DNA from: Sphingomonadales bacterium UBA2369
Lineage (GTDB): Bacteria; Pseudomonadota; Alphaproteobacteria; Sphingomonadales; Sphingomonadaceae
Length of the DNA: 64,000 nt
Direction of reading: 5' to 3'
Assembly (NCBI GenBank): GCA_002344055.1
Contig: DDTH01000003.1
Span: 50,135 to 114,134 of the forward strand
A program made the translations under genes and the position numbers. Shown here piece after piece: positions 51,221 through 59,261 of this stretch. The first letter of the stretch is position 1. Each line of letters begins with the position of its first letter. The notes under the pieces are model-generated. The model did not search any database. It saw only the letters and a list, made by a program, of their open reading frames with translations, and had not been told where the DNA came from.

Positions 51221-51598
51221 TCAGCCGCGCGGTTCGCGCAGCCGCCGGTCGCCCCTGCATTGCGCCAGCGGCACCTGGCGCCACGAAAAGATGCGGGTGA
51301 TCTGGCTGTTGCGGCGATCGGTGCGGACCTGCGCGCAGGCACAGCCATAGCCGTAGCTGCCGTTCGGATGGGTGGCGATCCACTGCCGGCTGGCGGAAGA
51401 ATCGCCGATCCGGTCGATGCCGCGCGCCTGATAGCCGCCTTGCGCGCCGATCAGCCATTGCCGGTCGCGGTCGGTCAGCCAGTGATTGCCGGGCGTGGGG
51501 TTCTCGTACCAGCCGCAGCGATTCTCGCTGTTCGGCTGGGCGAAAGCGGCGGTCGCGGACAAAGCGAGAGCGGGCAGGATCAACAAAGTGCGGCGCAT
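51221..51598 (-). CDS. DUF4087-domain secreted protein
   Basis: The 125-residue product has a signal peptide (MRRTLLILPALALSATAAFAQ) and the DUF4087 pattern ENRCGWYENPTPGNHWLTDRDRQWLIGAQGGYQARG, then GYGCACAQVRTDRRNSQITRIFSWRQVPLAQC. The cysteines (RCGW, GCAC, QC) may form disulphides. Function of the family is unknown; it is often secreted. Lies 32 bp upstream of the SDR gene on the same strand; could be one operon. Confidence 0.8.
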   Translation of the reverse strand: MRRTLLILPALALSATAAFAQPNSENRCGWYENPTPGNHWLTDRDRQWLIGAQGGYQARGIDRIGDSSASRQWIATHPNGSYGYGCACAQVRTDRRNSQITRIFSWRQVPLAQCRGDRRLREPRG

Positions 51599-51770
51599 CG
51601 GCGGGACTCCTCATCGAACGGGCCAGTGGAGGGTAACGGGCCTCCCGGAGCGGAACAAGCCGAGCCGAGAATGCGGCAGCGCACAAAATCTTGCTGCAGA
51701 TCATGGACGATCCCCACGCCCATCCCTAGGCTCCCCGTCACAACGGCATGTTTGGGCGAAGGGAGTTCGT

Positions 51771-52403
51771 ATGCGTAGTGTGTTGCTCGTTGCCGCGGTG
51801 ATGACCGTCACCGCCTGCAATCGCGGGGCCGCCAATAACAGCACAGCCAACGCCTCCATTCCCGGCACCAACACGAGTGCTGCCGCGGCCAACACAACTG
51901 CTCCCGCCACGCCTGCCGCCGACACCGAAGCCGTTCGCGCGGGCATCGCCGCGCGCTGGCCGGCGGGGCTGCCGGTGACCCCGGCGCAGGTCCGGGAGAT
52001 GATCGTCACGACCAATGCCAGCGATACGGTCGTGGCGTTGGTCGGCCGCGAGGAACAGAGCCGCTGGCAGACGGTGACCCGCGGCATCGCGCTCGGCGAG
52101 CCGGAGTGGATCGCGGTCGCGCCGCAACTCGCTTCCGGGGTGGACGGCGAGGGAGCCGAGAGCTTCTTCGCGGCTTTGTCCGAAACGTTGGTGACCAGCC
52201 CCGCCGCCGCCGTCCGCCTGATCGGCACGGATGGCGCGGAAGGCTATTGCAGCGACAATGGCGCGATCAGCGACCCGGCCCAACAGCGCGCCTGGTACGC
52301 CGCCGCCATCGCCGCTGTGGAGGGGGTGTCGGAGCCGGATCTGCAGGCCGCCAAGACCGCATGCCTCGCCAGGCTTCGGGCCGAAGCGCCGCGCCAGGGC
52401 TGA
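51771..52403 (+). CDS. Putative lipoprotein with exported helical domain
   Basis: The 210-residue product has a lipoprotein signal (MRSVLLVAAVMTVTAC) and an Asn/Thr/Ala-rich spacer (NNSTANASIPGTNTSAAAANTTAPATPAAD) as linker, followed by a helical domain (VRAGIAARWPAGLPVTPAQVREMI; WQTVTRGIALGEPEWIAVAPQLASGVDGEGAESFFAALSETL) and a Cys pair (GYCSDN, TACLAR). GGGAG precedes ATG 51771. The spacer resembles the compositions of the Thr-rich lipoproteins at 32-33 kb. Family unknown. Confidence 0.7.
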   Translation: MRSVLLVAAVMTVTACNRGAANNSTANASIPGTNTSAAAANTTAPATPAADTEAVRAGIAARWPAGLPVTPAQVREMIVTTNASDTVVALVGREEQSRWQTVTRGIALGEPEWIAVAPQLASGVDGEGAESFFAALSETLVTSPAAAVRLIGTDGAEGYCSDNGAISDPAQQRAWYAAAIAAVEGVSEPDLQAAKTACLARLRAEAPRQG

Positions 52404-52409
52404 ACGCGG

Positions 52410-52431
52410 CTTCCCGCCAGGAAGCGGGAAG
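52410..52431 (+). terminator. Hairpin after the lipoprotein gene
   Basis: CTTCCCGC (52410-52417) pairs with GCGGGAAG (52424-52431) around CAGGAA. No T-tract follows, so termination is uncertain. Confidence 0.45.
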
Positions 52432-52541
52432 GTCCGGACCTGATGAACGCGGGTACCGGCGCCGTATCCGTCAGGATTGACGGTCGGCGCGGCGCGTGCC
52501 TAGATTGAACCCCGCCACGCAACTCCTTGAAGGAGATTGCC

Positions 52542-53168
52542 ATGTTTGCCTTCATTGCCTTGCTTCTGGTGCTGCTGCAGCCGCCGGCTGGCGCGCCGCC
52601 CAGGGTGAATATCGATGTCGATGTCGGCATGTTCGAGCCGGAGGATTTCCCTGAAGCAGTCGTGCTTGAGCGCTACATGCCCCATGGGGAGATGGTCGCC
52701 CGGGTGGAGAGGATGATCACCGAAGGACGGTGCACGCTTGCGGGCGCGACCGCACGGCGCTTCAACATCGTCATTCCCTACGCGATCCTGATGGAGCCTG
52801 ATGGCACGCCCAACAGCGTGGTGGTGAAGGAATCGGGCTGCGCCGACCTGGAAACCCTGGTCGGGCAGATCGTGCTGGCGCAGCTGGAGCGTGGCGACTT
52901 CGTGCCGAGCCACACGGAGGGCGACCGCTGGTATGTGAGCGAAGTGGCCTTCGCTTTGGGTGTCGAGGATCAGGCCGTCGCTATCGCTCGCGAGGATTCC
53001 GACCGGATGATCTGCCGTGCGCCGCGGGCGGAACTGGGTTCGCGGCTCCGCATGGTGCGCGAGTGCCGCACGGCGGCCCAATGGGTGGCGTTCGAACAGG
53101 ACCGCCAGCAGCTTCGCCGTGATATCCAGAGCACGGTCCGGTGTGATCCCAGCCCCTGCACGCAATGA
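52542..53168 (+). CDS. Secreted protein of unknown function, tandem copy 1
   Basis: The 208-residue product has a signal peptide (MFAFIALLLVLLQPPAGA) and blocks DVGMFEPEDFPEAVVLERYMPHGEMVARVERMI, SGCADLETLVGQIVLAQLERGDFVPSHTEGDRWYVSEVAFALG and RAELGSRLRMVRECRTAAQWVAFEQDRQQLRRDIQ. The last block is a motif seen in several sphingomonad secreted proteins. AAGGAG is spaced 6 bases from ATG 52542; the frame extends to 52527. It is almost identical to the next gene. Function unknown. Confidence 0.7.
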   Translation: MFAFIALLLVLLQPPAGAPPRVNIDVDVGMFEPEDFPEAVVLERYMPHGEMVARVERMITEGRCTLAGATARRFNIVIPYAILMEPDGTPNSVVVKESGCADLETLVGQIVLAQLERGDFVPSHTEGDRWYVSEVAFALGVEDQAVAIAREDSDRMICRAPRAELGSRLRMVRECRTAAQWVAFEQDRQQLRRDIQSTVRCDPSPCTQ

Positions 53169-53256
53169 CGGCCGCGAGCATGCGCCTTCCGTCTGCAGGA
53201 AACCACGAATCCGCCTGACCTGAGCGTCTCCACGCCACTCCATCGGAGAGGTTGCC

Positions 53257-53880
53257 ATGTTTGCCGTTGTCGCGTTGCTTCTGGTGCTGCTGCAACCGTC
53301 GGCCGGCGCGCCGCCAAGGTTTGCGGTCGATGTCGATGTCGGCATGTTCGAGCCGGAGGATTTCCCTGAGGCAGTCGTCCTCGAGCGCTACATGCCCCAT
53401 GGGGACATGGTGGCGCGGGTCGAGCGGATGATCGCCGACGGACGCTGCACGCTTGCGGGCGCGACCCAACGCCGTTTCAACATCGTGGTCCCGTTCGCGC
53501 TCTCGCTGGAGGCCGATGGCACGCCCAACAGCGTGGTGGTGAAGGAAGCAGGCTGCGTCGCGCTGGAAACCCTGGTCGGGCAGATCGTCCTGGCGCAGCT
53601 GGAGCGGGGCGACTTCGTGCCGAGCCATACGGAGGGCGACCGCTGGTATGTCAGCGAAGTGGCCTTCGCTTTGGGTGTCGAGGAACAAGCGGTCGCTATC
53701 TCCCGCGAGGATCCCGACCGGATGATCTGCCGGGCGCCGCGGGCGGAACTGGGTTCGCGGCTCCGCATGGTCCGCGAGTGCCGCACCGCGGCGCAGTGGC
53801 AGGCGTTCGAACAGGACCGCCAGCAGCTTCGCCGGGACATCCAGGAAGGGGTCAGTTGCGGCGCCTCCTGCCGACAGTGA
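53257..53880 (+). CDS. Secreted protein of unknown function, tandem copy 2
   Basis: The 207-residue product is nearly identical to the preceding gene, with mostly conservative changes (for example MPHGDMVARVERMIADG against MPHGEMVARVERMITEG) and a divergent last ten residues. The central stretch of about 40 residues (LETLVGQIVLAQLERGDFV and following) is unchanged. Start ATG 53257 follows GGAGAGG. This is a recent tandem duplication under apparent protein-level constraint. Confidence 0.7.
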   Translation: MFAVVALLLVLLQPSAGAPPRFAVDVDVGMFEPEDFPEAVVLERYMPHGDMVARVERMIADGRCTLAGATQRRFNIVVPFALSLEADGTPNSVVVKEAGCVALETLVGQIVLAQLERGDFVPSHTEGDRWYVSEVAFALGVEEQAVAISREDPDRMICRAPRAELGSRLRMVRECRTAAQWQAFEQDRQQLRRDIQEGVSCGASCRQ

Positions 53881-53928
53881 CCAACGTCTAAGACGCAATC
53901 CTTCGAACGAGATCGGAGCTGACGGGAA

Positions 53929-54663
53929 ATGGCTATTCTCGCGTTCATCGCATTGAGTCTGCAACCGCCGGCGGCACCTTCAAGCCCGGTCGAGCCGGCC
54001 GAAAGCCAGTCGGAAACCGTGATCGCGGTTCCCGAGAACGAGGCTGGCCGTGGCGCGGTCCCCTCGCGGCTCAGGAGCCGGGCGCAGGCTGCTGGTATGA
54101 TCGATTCCGCCGCGGCAATGTATCTGCGCGAATGGGCCGCGTGCACGGTCCGGAACAACCGGAGCGGTTCGGTCGCGTTGCTGGCGACGCAGCTCAACTC
54201 CCCCGACCAGGCCGAAATCATCGACCGGCTGACTGGCAGGCGCTTCACCCGGCGGACGGTTTGCGCGCGGTTCCGCAGCATGCGGGTGGACAATCTCGTC
54301 CTGCGCGGCGCCATCGCGGAGGAGTTGCACCGGTGGGAGGAGGCCCGGCGCCGGCCGGCGGGTTCACTGACGCGCCCGGCGCCGCCTGCGGGCGGCTCAG
54401 CGGCGACGATCGCACGGGTCGGCTATTGCGTCACCGAGCGTCAACCCGAAGGCGTGGAACGCGTCATGGCCACGCGGCTTGGCACGCGAAATTCCGTGAG
54501 TGCGATCGACGCCTTGCAAGCGACCGTGAACGCCTGCCTGCCCAACGGGATGCAGGCGGCGGATTTCCATCCCATCCTGCTGCGGGGCGCGCTTGGCGAA
54601 CCCTATTTTCTGAACGGGCGCGACCAGAGAGTGGGCAGCGCCGCAGTCACCCCTGCAACCTGA
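53929..54663 (+). CDS. Secreted protein with two internal repeats
   Basis: The 244-residue product has a short signal-like N-terminus (MAILAFIALSLQPPAAP) and two related halves: one from CTVRNNRSGSVALLATQL to RGAIAEELHRW, and one from YCVTERQPEGVERVMATRL to LRGALGEPYF. Each has an N-terminal Cys, a helix, a second Cys (TVCARF; NACLPNG) and LRGA(I/L)xE near its end. That indicates an internal duplication of a small cysteine-bearing domain. Follows the two tandem paralogues; function unknown. Confidence 0.68.
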   Translation: MAILAFIALSLQPPAAPSSPVEPAESQSETVIAVPENEAGRGAVPSRLRSRAQAAGMIDSAAAMYLREWAACTVRNNRSGSVALLATQLNSPDQAEIIDRLTGRRFTRRTVCARFRSMRVDNLVLRGAIAEELHRWEEARRRPAGSLTRPAPPAGGSAATIARVGYCVTERQPEGVERVMATRLGTRNSVSAIDALQATVNACLPNGMQAADFHPILLRGALGEPYFLNGRDQRVGSAAVTPAT

Positions 54664-55318
54664 GCGCCACGTCGCTCATGAAGCGCGCGTCGTCGCCCCC
54701 GGACAGCCACCTGGCCTCCGCCGCGATCGCGCCGAGCATGTCCGCCAGATCGTCGGTTTCCGTCTTGGCGTAATTGCCGAGCACATATTTGGTCACCCGG
54801 TCCTTGTGGCCGGGATGGCCGATGCCGATCCGCACACGGCGGAAATCGGGCCCGATATGGGCGTCCATCGAGCGCAGGCCATTATGGCCCGCCGTTCCGC
54901 CGCCCGTCTTCACCTTCACCTTGAAGGGGGCGAGATCGAGCTCGTCATGGAAGGCGGTGACCGCGTCCGGCTCCAGTTTGAAGAAATCCATCGCCGCGCG
55001 CACCGCCCGACCGCTGTCGTTCATGAAGGTGGCGGGTTTCAGCAGCAGGATGCGCTGCGAGCCGATCCGGCCGGCCTGCGCCCAGCCGTGGAAGGTCTTC
55101 TTCGGCGGATCGAAATTGTGCACTTCGGCGATGGCGTCCACCGCCATGAAGCCGACATTGTGCCGGTGCATCACATATTGCGCGCCAGGATTGCCGAGGC
55201 CGACCCAGATCTGCACCGCCTCATCCTCCGCGAACGTGCCTTCCTCGCCGCTCTGGCCGAGCAGATCGATCGGCTTCGGCCGGAACAAGGAGCCGAGCCA
55301 GGAGAAGGGATTGGCCAT
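54647..55318 (-). CDS. pth: Peptidyl-tRNA hydrolase
   Basis: The 223-residue enzyme has the Pth core: IWVGLGNPGAQYVMHRHNVGFMAVDAIA with Asn and the catalytic His in RHNVG, LKPATFMNDSGRAV, FHDELDL and GGGTAGHNGLRSMDAHIG. It cleaves ester bonds of peptidyl-tRNA released from stalled ribosomes. An N-terminal extension of 34 residues (MANPFSWLGSLFRPKP...) precedes the core; its third-codon GC is as high as the gene's, so it is probably translated, but GTG 55216 would give the usual length of 189 with GAGGA-type ribosome-binding sequence. Second gene after rplY. Confidence 0.92.
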   Translation of the reverse strand: MANPFSWLGSLFRPKPIDLLGQSGEEGTFAEDEAVQIWVGLGNPGAQYVMHRHNVGFMAVDAIAEVHNFDPPKKTFHGWAQAGRIGSQRILLLKPATFMNDSGRAVRAAMDFFKLEPDAVTAFHDELDLAPFKVKVKTGGGTAGHNGLRSMDAHIGPDFRRVRIGIGHPGHKDRVTKYVLGNYAKTETDDLADMLGAIAAEARWLSGGDDARFMSDVALRLQG

Positions 55319-55358
55319 GCGTAGGCTCTAGCCTGTTGGATGGCGCAGAGCCAAGCTG

Positions 55359-55388
55359 GCTCCCCTCCAGCAAAAGCTGGAGGGGAGC
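55359..55388 (-). terminator. 13-bp hairpin between rplY and pth
   Basis: GCTCCCCTCCAGC (55359-55371) pairs exactly with GCTGGAGGGGAGC (55376-55388) around AAAA. It lies between the minus-strand rplY stop and pth start. No T-tract follows on the minus strand, so it may be an attenuating or processing hairpin instead of a full terminator. Confidence 0.5.
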
Positions 55389-55400
55389 TCAGGCTTAACC

Positions 55401-56039
55401 TCAGCCCTCGGCCGGCGCTTCGCCTTCGCCTTCGCCTTCGGCCGTTTCGGCAGCGGCGCTCTCGCGGACCACCGTCGGCGGCGCGATCGTGGCGATGGTG
55501 AAGTCGCGGTCGGTGATCGCGGATTCGGCACCCTTGGGAAGGGTCACGGCGCTGATGTGGATCGAATCGCCAATGTCGCGGCCGCTCAGATCGATCACGA
55601 TGTCGTCCGGAATCTCGGCCGCGTCGCAGACCAGTTCGAGGTCGTGGCGAACGATGTTCAGCACACCGCCGCGCTTGAGGCCCGGCGACTTGTCTTCATT
55701 GTCGAAGCGCACCGGCACGTTGACGTGCACCTTCGTGTGCTCGCCGATGCGCAGGAAATCGACATGCAGCGGCCGGTCGGTGACCGGGTGGAACTGGACG
55801 TCCTTGGGGAGGGTGCGAACGGCCTTGCCGCCCGGAACCTCGATCATCACGACCGAATTCATGAAGTGGCCGGTCTTCAGCTGGCGAACCAGAATCTTCT
55901 CCTCGAGGTGGATCGAGGTCGGCTCTTCATTGGCGCCGTAGATTACGGCGGGGACGCGGCCTTCGCGGCGCAGGTAACGGGAGGCTCCCTTGCCAGCCCG
56001 ATCGCGCGCCTCGGCCGACAGCGTAAGCTGCTCGCTCAT
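55401..56039 (-). CDS. rplY: 50S ribosomal protein L25 (Ctc/TL5 type)
   Basis: The 212-residue product has an L25 domain (RDRAGKGASRYLRREGRVPAVIYGANEEP, RTLPKDVQFHPVTDRPLHVDFLRI) binding 5S rRNA and a C-terminal TL5/CTC beta domain (HTKVHVNVPVRFDNEDKSPGLKRGG, DDIVIDLSGRDIGDSIHISAVTLP), then an acidic tail (AAETAEGEGEGEAPAEG). GGAG is spaced about 8 bases from ATG 56039 (MSEQLTLS) and only 2 from ATG 56045. Followed by pth, the usual order. Confidence 0.95.
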   Translation of the reverse strand: MSEQLTLSAEARDRAGKGASRYLRREGRVPAVIYGANEEPTSIHLEEKILVRQLKTGHFMNSVVMIEVPGGKAVRTLPKDVQFHPVTDRPLHVDFLRIGEHTKVHVNVPVRFDNEDKSPGLKRGGVLNIVRHDLELVCDAAEIPDDIVIDLSGRDIGDSIHISAVTLPKGAESAITDRDFTIATIAPPTVVRESAAAETAEGEGEGEAPAEG

Positions 56040-56149
56040 ATGCATGTCTCCAAAACTTGGGGTTTCATAACCCGCTCACGCCTCCAGGGATGACCATGAA
56101 CGGGAAGCGCGCGCCTATAGGGGAGGAGAGGGCGAAGCGCAACCTCTTA

Positions 56150-56280
56150 GCCCCTCTCCCTTCAGGGAGAGGGCGGTTGAGCGAAGCGAAACCGGGTGAG
56201 GGTCGCTTCTTTTCTTAAAGACCCTCACCCTCCCACCGCTTCGCGGCGGGTTCCTCCCTCTCCCTTGCAGGGAGAGGGGT
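56150..56280. repeat. Palindromic intergenic element between rplY and the TraB/GumN array
   Basis: Left end GCCCCTCTCCC-TTCA-GGGAGAGGG and right end CCCTCTCCC-TTGCA-GGGAGAGGGG are each hairpins. Inner blocks GGGTGAGGGTC and GACCCTCACCC are inverted, and the segments between (GAGCGAAGCG on the left, CCGCTTCGCGG on the right) can pair internally. It belongs to the same style of sphingomonad palindromic element as the ones at 44.1 and 46.7 kb but with other arms. Nothing else is seen in the 250-bp gap. Confidence 0.8.
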
Positions 56281-56289
56281 CACTCCTCC

Positions 56290-57270
56290 CTACTGCGTCA
56301 GCGCCGGCACCCGCTCCGACGCGATGTTCCGCTGGCGCAGGAACACCTGCACGCTGTCCGGCCCCACCAGATGCCCGGCGCCGACTGCCATGAACACCAC
56401 GCCCGGCCGGTCCATCCGCTCGTCGATCCATTCGGCCCAGGCGCGGTTGCGGTTCTCGAGGAGGGCGCGGCGCAGGGCGCTATTCTCCCGCATCCCTTCG
56501 TTCATGATCCGCTCCATCCCTTCCGCGTCGCCGGAATTCCATACTTCCAGCATGCGGGCGAGCACGCTGCCCATCTTGTCCAGATTGTCGATCGACTCCT
56601 TCAGCTGCGCGATCTGCGCCTCGCGCGGCATGCCGTCGAAGATGCGGATCTGGCTTTCAAGCGTCTCGACCGCGCCGAGTGTCATGTTGCGGCCCTCGGC
56701 GGCGCGCAGCAGCACGGTTTCCGCGCCATGATCGCCGGTCATGCCCAGCCGTTGCGCCACGACAGCGCTCAGCGTCATGCTGGCGAACCACGGCTCGAAC
56801 ATGTCGAACGCCCCCGGGGGCGCGCCCATGGAAGCCAGCGCCTCGTTCAGGATGCGGTTCTGCTCGGGTGTCAGCACGTCCGAAAGCTTCCGCCGCTGCG
56901 GGTCGATCGCATATTGCATGATCAGCGGCTGCATATCGATCGCCATCTGCTGCGTGCCGCCGCGCATGTCGATTTCGGTCACCAGCTCCTGCGCTTGGTC
57001 GAAGGCCACCCGGATCTCGTCGTTGAACCAATCCGCTTTGCCATCCAGCAAATGAAAAGTGCCGAACAGGTAAATAGTGGTGTCTTCGTCCCGCACCACC
57101 CACATCGCCGGATCGGCGTCGGGCAACTGCGCGGTGGCGGTGTTGGAAGCGGACGTGTTCGGTGCGGCGGCATTGGCCGCGCTCGCATTGTCCGCTTCAT
57201 TGCCGGCGGCCCCGGCGCAGGCCGAAAGCGCGAGGCTGGTCAGGATGGCGAGGAGCCGCAGCTTCATCAT
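56290..57270 (-). CDS. TraB/GumN-family protein, copy A1
   Basis: The 326-residue product has a lipoprotein-type leader (LALSACAG, with a Cys near residue 18), an Ala/Asn/Thr linker, and the TraB/GumN core: MWVVRDEDTTIYLFGTFHLL (GT-x-H motif), QELVTEIDM (acidic ligand), and FMAVGAGHLVGPDSVQVFLRQR (GAGHLVG). These motifs suggest a metal-dependent hydrolase-like fold seen in TIKI proteases. It is closest to the next gene (A2). AAGGA is spaced 6 bases from ATG 57270. First copy of the array, last in transcription order. Confidence 0.83.
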   Translation of the reverse strand: MMKLRLLAILTSLALSACAGAAGNEADNASAANAAAPNTSASNTATAQLPDADPAMWVVRDEDTTIYLFGTFHLLDGKADWFNDEIRVAFDQAQELVTEIDMRGGTQQMAIDMQPLIMQYAIDPQRRKLSDVLTPEQNRILNEALASMGAPPGAFDMFEPWFASMTLSAVVAQRLGMTGDHGAETVLLRAAEGRNMTLGAVETLESQIRIFDGMPREAQIAQLKESIDNLDKMGSVLARMLEVWNSGDAEGMERIMNEGMRENSALRRALLENRNRAWAEWIDERMDRPGVVFMAVGAGHLVGPDSVQVFLRQRNIASERVPALTQ

Positions 57271-57294
57271 CTCTATTCCTTGCTTCTGATCGAA

Positions 57295-58332
57295 TTAGCG
57301 CCGCTGCCGGCAGCGGTCCTGGGTCCGGCTGCGGCACGGCGGGTAAGCGTGGGTGCTCCCGGTCGCCGCAGGCGCCGCAGTCGCTCCGGTCGCCGCGGTG
57401 GCGACGCGCTGCGACGGGATGTTCAGCCGCGTCAGTTGCTCCTGCACACTGCCCCGGCCGACCAGATGCCCGGCGCCAACCGCCATGAACACCGTTCCCG
57501 GCCGCTCCAGGCGCGTCCTGATCCACTGCGCCCAGTTCGCATTCCGGTCGGTGAAGATGATGCGATAGAAAGCCGGATCGTCATGGCCGGTCTCCTGCAT
57601 CGTGACCGCCGCCAGTCCGTTCTCGTCGCCGCGCGACCAGGCATCGAGCATCGGCCGGAGCGTGCGCACGGCGGCGTCGGGATCGGCGAGCATTTCCTTC
57701 AGCGCGCGCAGCTGGCTCTCGTCCGGCACGCTGTCGAGCATGCGGATCTGGAAATCGGCCGTTTCCAGTTCGCTCTCCGCCATGCCGCGTTCGCGGGCCG
57801 CGCGGCGCAGCACCATTTCCGGCGAGTTTGCGGGGTCCAGATTGAGTCCCTGCGCGGCAATCTGGGCGAGCGTCAGGCTCACGAACCAGGGCTTGAAGCG
57901 ATCGAAGGCGCCGGGCGGCACGCCGAGCGGCGCCAGCAGCCGGTTCAACGTCTCATTCTCCGCCGCGGTCAGCCGCGAAGACAGGGTGCGGCCCTGCGCA
58001 TCCACGCCATATTGCATGACGAGCGGCCCCATCGCCGCCTGCTGCTGCGCCGGATCCTCGGGCAGCAGCACCTCCAGCACCAGCTCGCTCGATGCCTCGA
58101 ACGCGGTCCTGACCTCGTCCTTGAACCAGCGCCGGCCGTCCAGCATGTGGAAGGTGCCGAGCAGGTAGATAATCGTGTCCTCGTCGCGGACGATCCACAT
58201 GGCCGGACTGGCATCGGGCAGGGCCGGCGCGGCCGCCGTGGCGGCGGGCGCGGCCGGGGCGGGGGCCTGCTGCGAAAAGGCCGGCGTGCTGAATGCGGTG
58301 AAGGCCAGCAGGCCGGTCAGGAACGTCTTCAT
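57295..58332 (-). CDS. TraB/GumN-family protein, copy A2
   Basis: The 345-residue product has a signal peptide (MKTFLTGLLAFTAFSTPAFSQ), an Ala/Pro linker and the core blocks MWIVRDEDTIIYLLGTFHML, ELVLEVLLPED, FMAVGAGHLVGRGSVQEQL. It shares with A1 the block PPGAFDxFxPWF and the same order of helices, so A1-A2 are a pair. It ends in a basic tail with CRSRTQDRCRQRR. ATG 58332 follows GGAG at some distance. Secreted to the periplasm. Gap to A1 is 24 bp, so they are likely co-transcribed. Confidence 0.83.
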   Translation of the reverse strand: MKTFLTGLLAFTAFSTPAFSQQAPAPAAPAATAAAPALPDASPAMWIVRDEDTIIYLLGTFHMLDGRRWFKDEVRTAFEASSELVLEVLLPEDPAQQQAAMGPLVMQYGVDAQGRTLSSRLTAAENETLNRLLAPLGVPPGAFDRFKPWFVSLTLAQIAAQGLNLDPANSPEMVLRRAARERGMAESELETADFQIRMLDSVPDESQLRALKEMLADPDAAVRTLRPMLDAWSRGDENGLAAVTMQETGHDDPAFYRIIFTDRNANWAQWIRTRLERPGTVFMAVGAGHLVGRGSVQEQLTRLNIPSQRVATAATGATAAPAATGSTHAYPPCRSRTQDRCRQRR

Positions 58333-58380
58333 TTTTGGATACTCCGGGACATCGATTCTTTGGGGTAGGGGCAAGAAGTT

Positions 58381-59052
58381 TCAGCGATATTTCTTCCACA
58401 TCCAGACGACGCCCATCACCGTGATGGCGGCGAAATAGATGATGATGCCGTCGGGCGCGGGCAGGAAGCCGCCGCGCCAGGCGATCCACCAGACGGGGCC
58501 ACCGATCATGAAGACGTTGATGCCCCACAGCGCGCCGTCCTTGTAGGCGGCGATCTCCTGCTCATCGACCGCGGAATGGTGCCAGACGAAGGAGAGGATC
58601 GGCAACACCACGCCGATCAGCACGAGCAAGGCGATGGCGATGCCCGGCTGCAGCGGCTCGTTGCTGAGCAGGCCGCGCGTGACATCCGTATCGCCCTGCA
58701 CGAACATCATCAGGATTGCGGCGACGAAACCGAGCAGTCCGCAGGCCGCCAGGATATTGCGGTTCAGCCGCTCCTTGCGGGTCGGCGGCGCCTCGCCGGT
58801 CGGCGCATTCGCCACGCGCAGCGCCAGCCAGAGGCAGGTCAGCGCCAGCAAGGCGGCGGCGCCGATGATCGCGCCGGTGACGAGGGTGATGCCCTCCCGT
58901 TCCAGCGATGCCGCGGTCACGCCCGTGCCGATCCCCGCCAGGAAGATCGCGGCGAAAACCAGCCCGGCAATCTTCAGCACGCGCTTCACGCGCTGCTTGT
59001 TGTCCACATCGGCGGGCAGATCATCCATTGCGGCGGTCGCCGGCTTCGTCAT
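58381..59052 (-). CDS. Six-helix membrane protein of the XRE cassette
   Basis: The 223-residue product has six membrane helices (GLVFAAIFLAGIGTGVTAA, LVTGAIIGAAALLALTCLWLAL, NILAACGLLGFVAAILMMFV, PGIAIALLVLIGVVLPILSFVW, GALWGINVFMIGGPVWWIAW, DGIIIYFAAITVMGVVWMW). ATG 59052 lies inside the XRE gene (overlap 32 bp) with GAGGAG spaced 7 bases upstream; ATG 59028 in frame would overlap by 8 bp. Small XRE regulators are often coupled to membrane proteins of this kind; the mechanism is unknown. Confidence 0.75.
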   Translation of the reverse strand: MTKPATAAMDDLPADVDNKQRVKRVLKIAGLVFAAIFLAGIGTGVTAASLEREGITLVTGAIIGAAALLALTCLWLALRVANAPTGEAPPTRKERLNRNILAACGLLGFVAAILMMFVQGDTDVTRGLLSNEPLQPGIAIALLVLIGVVLPILSFVWHHSAVDEQEIAAYKDGALWGINVFMIGGPVWWIAWRGGFLPAPDGIIIYFAAITVMGVVWMWKKYR

Positions 59053-59233
59053 CGAAAATCTCCTCGATCTGCATCTCGAACAGGCGGCCGATCCGGAAGG
59101 CGAGGGGAAGGGACGGGTCATATTTGCCCGTCTCGATCGCGTTCACGGCCTGGCGCGACACGTCGAGGTGCGCGGCCAGTTCCGCCTGGCTCCAATTGCG
59201 TTCGGCGCGCAGCACTTTCAGGCGGTTCTTCAT
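59021..59233 (-). CDS. Small XRE-family HTH regulator
   Basis: The 70-residue protein is a single helix-turn-helix: MKNRLKVLRAERNWSQAELAAHLDVSRQAVNAIETGKYDPSLPLAFRIGRLFEMQIEEIF, a stand-alone repressor-like domain of the type that recognises short inverted repeats. It ends in DDEAGDRRNG. It overlaps the membrane-protein gene downstream and follows the 33-residue peptide gene, all on one strand. An array of TGTCA/TGACA boxes lies upstream of the peptide gene and is a likely operator. Confidence 0.87.
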   Translation of the reverse strand: MKNRLKVLRAERNWSQAELAAHLDVSRQAVNAIETGKYDPSLPLAFRIGRLFEMQIEEIFDDEAGDRRNG

Positions 59234-59261
59234 GGCATGATGGTCCAGCGCGACCATGACT

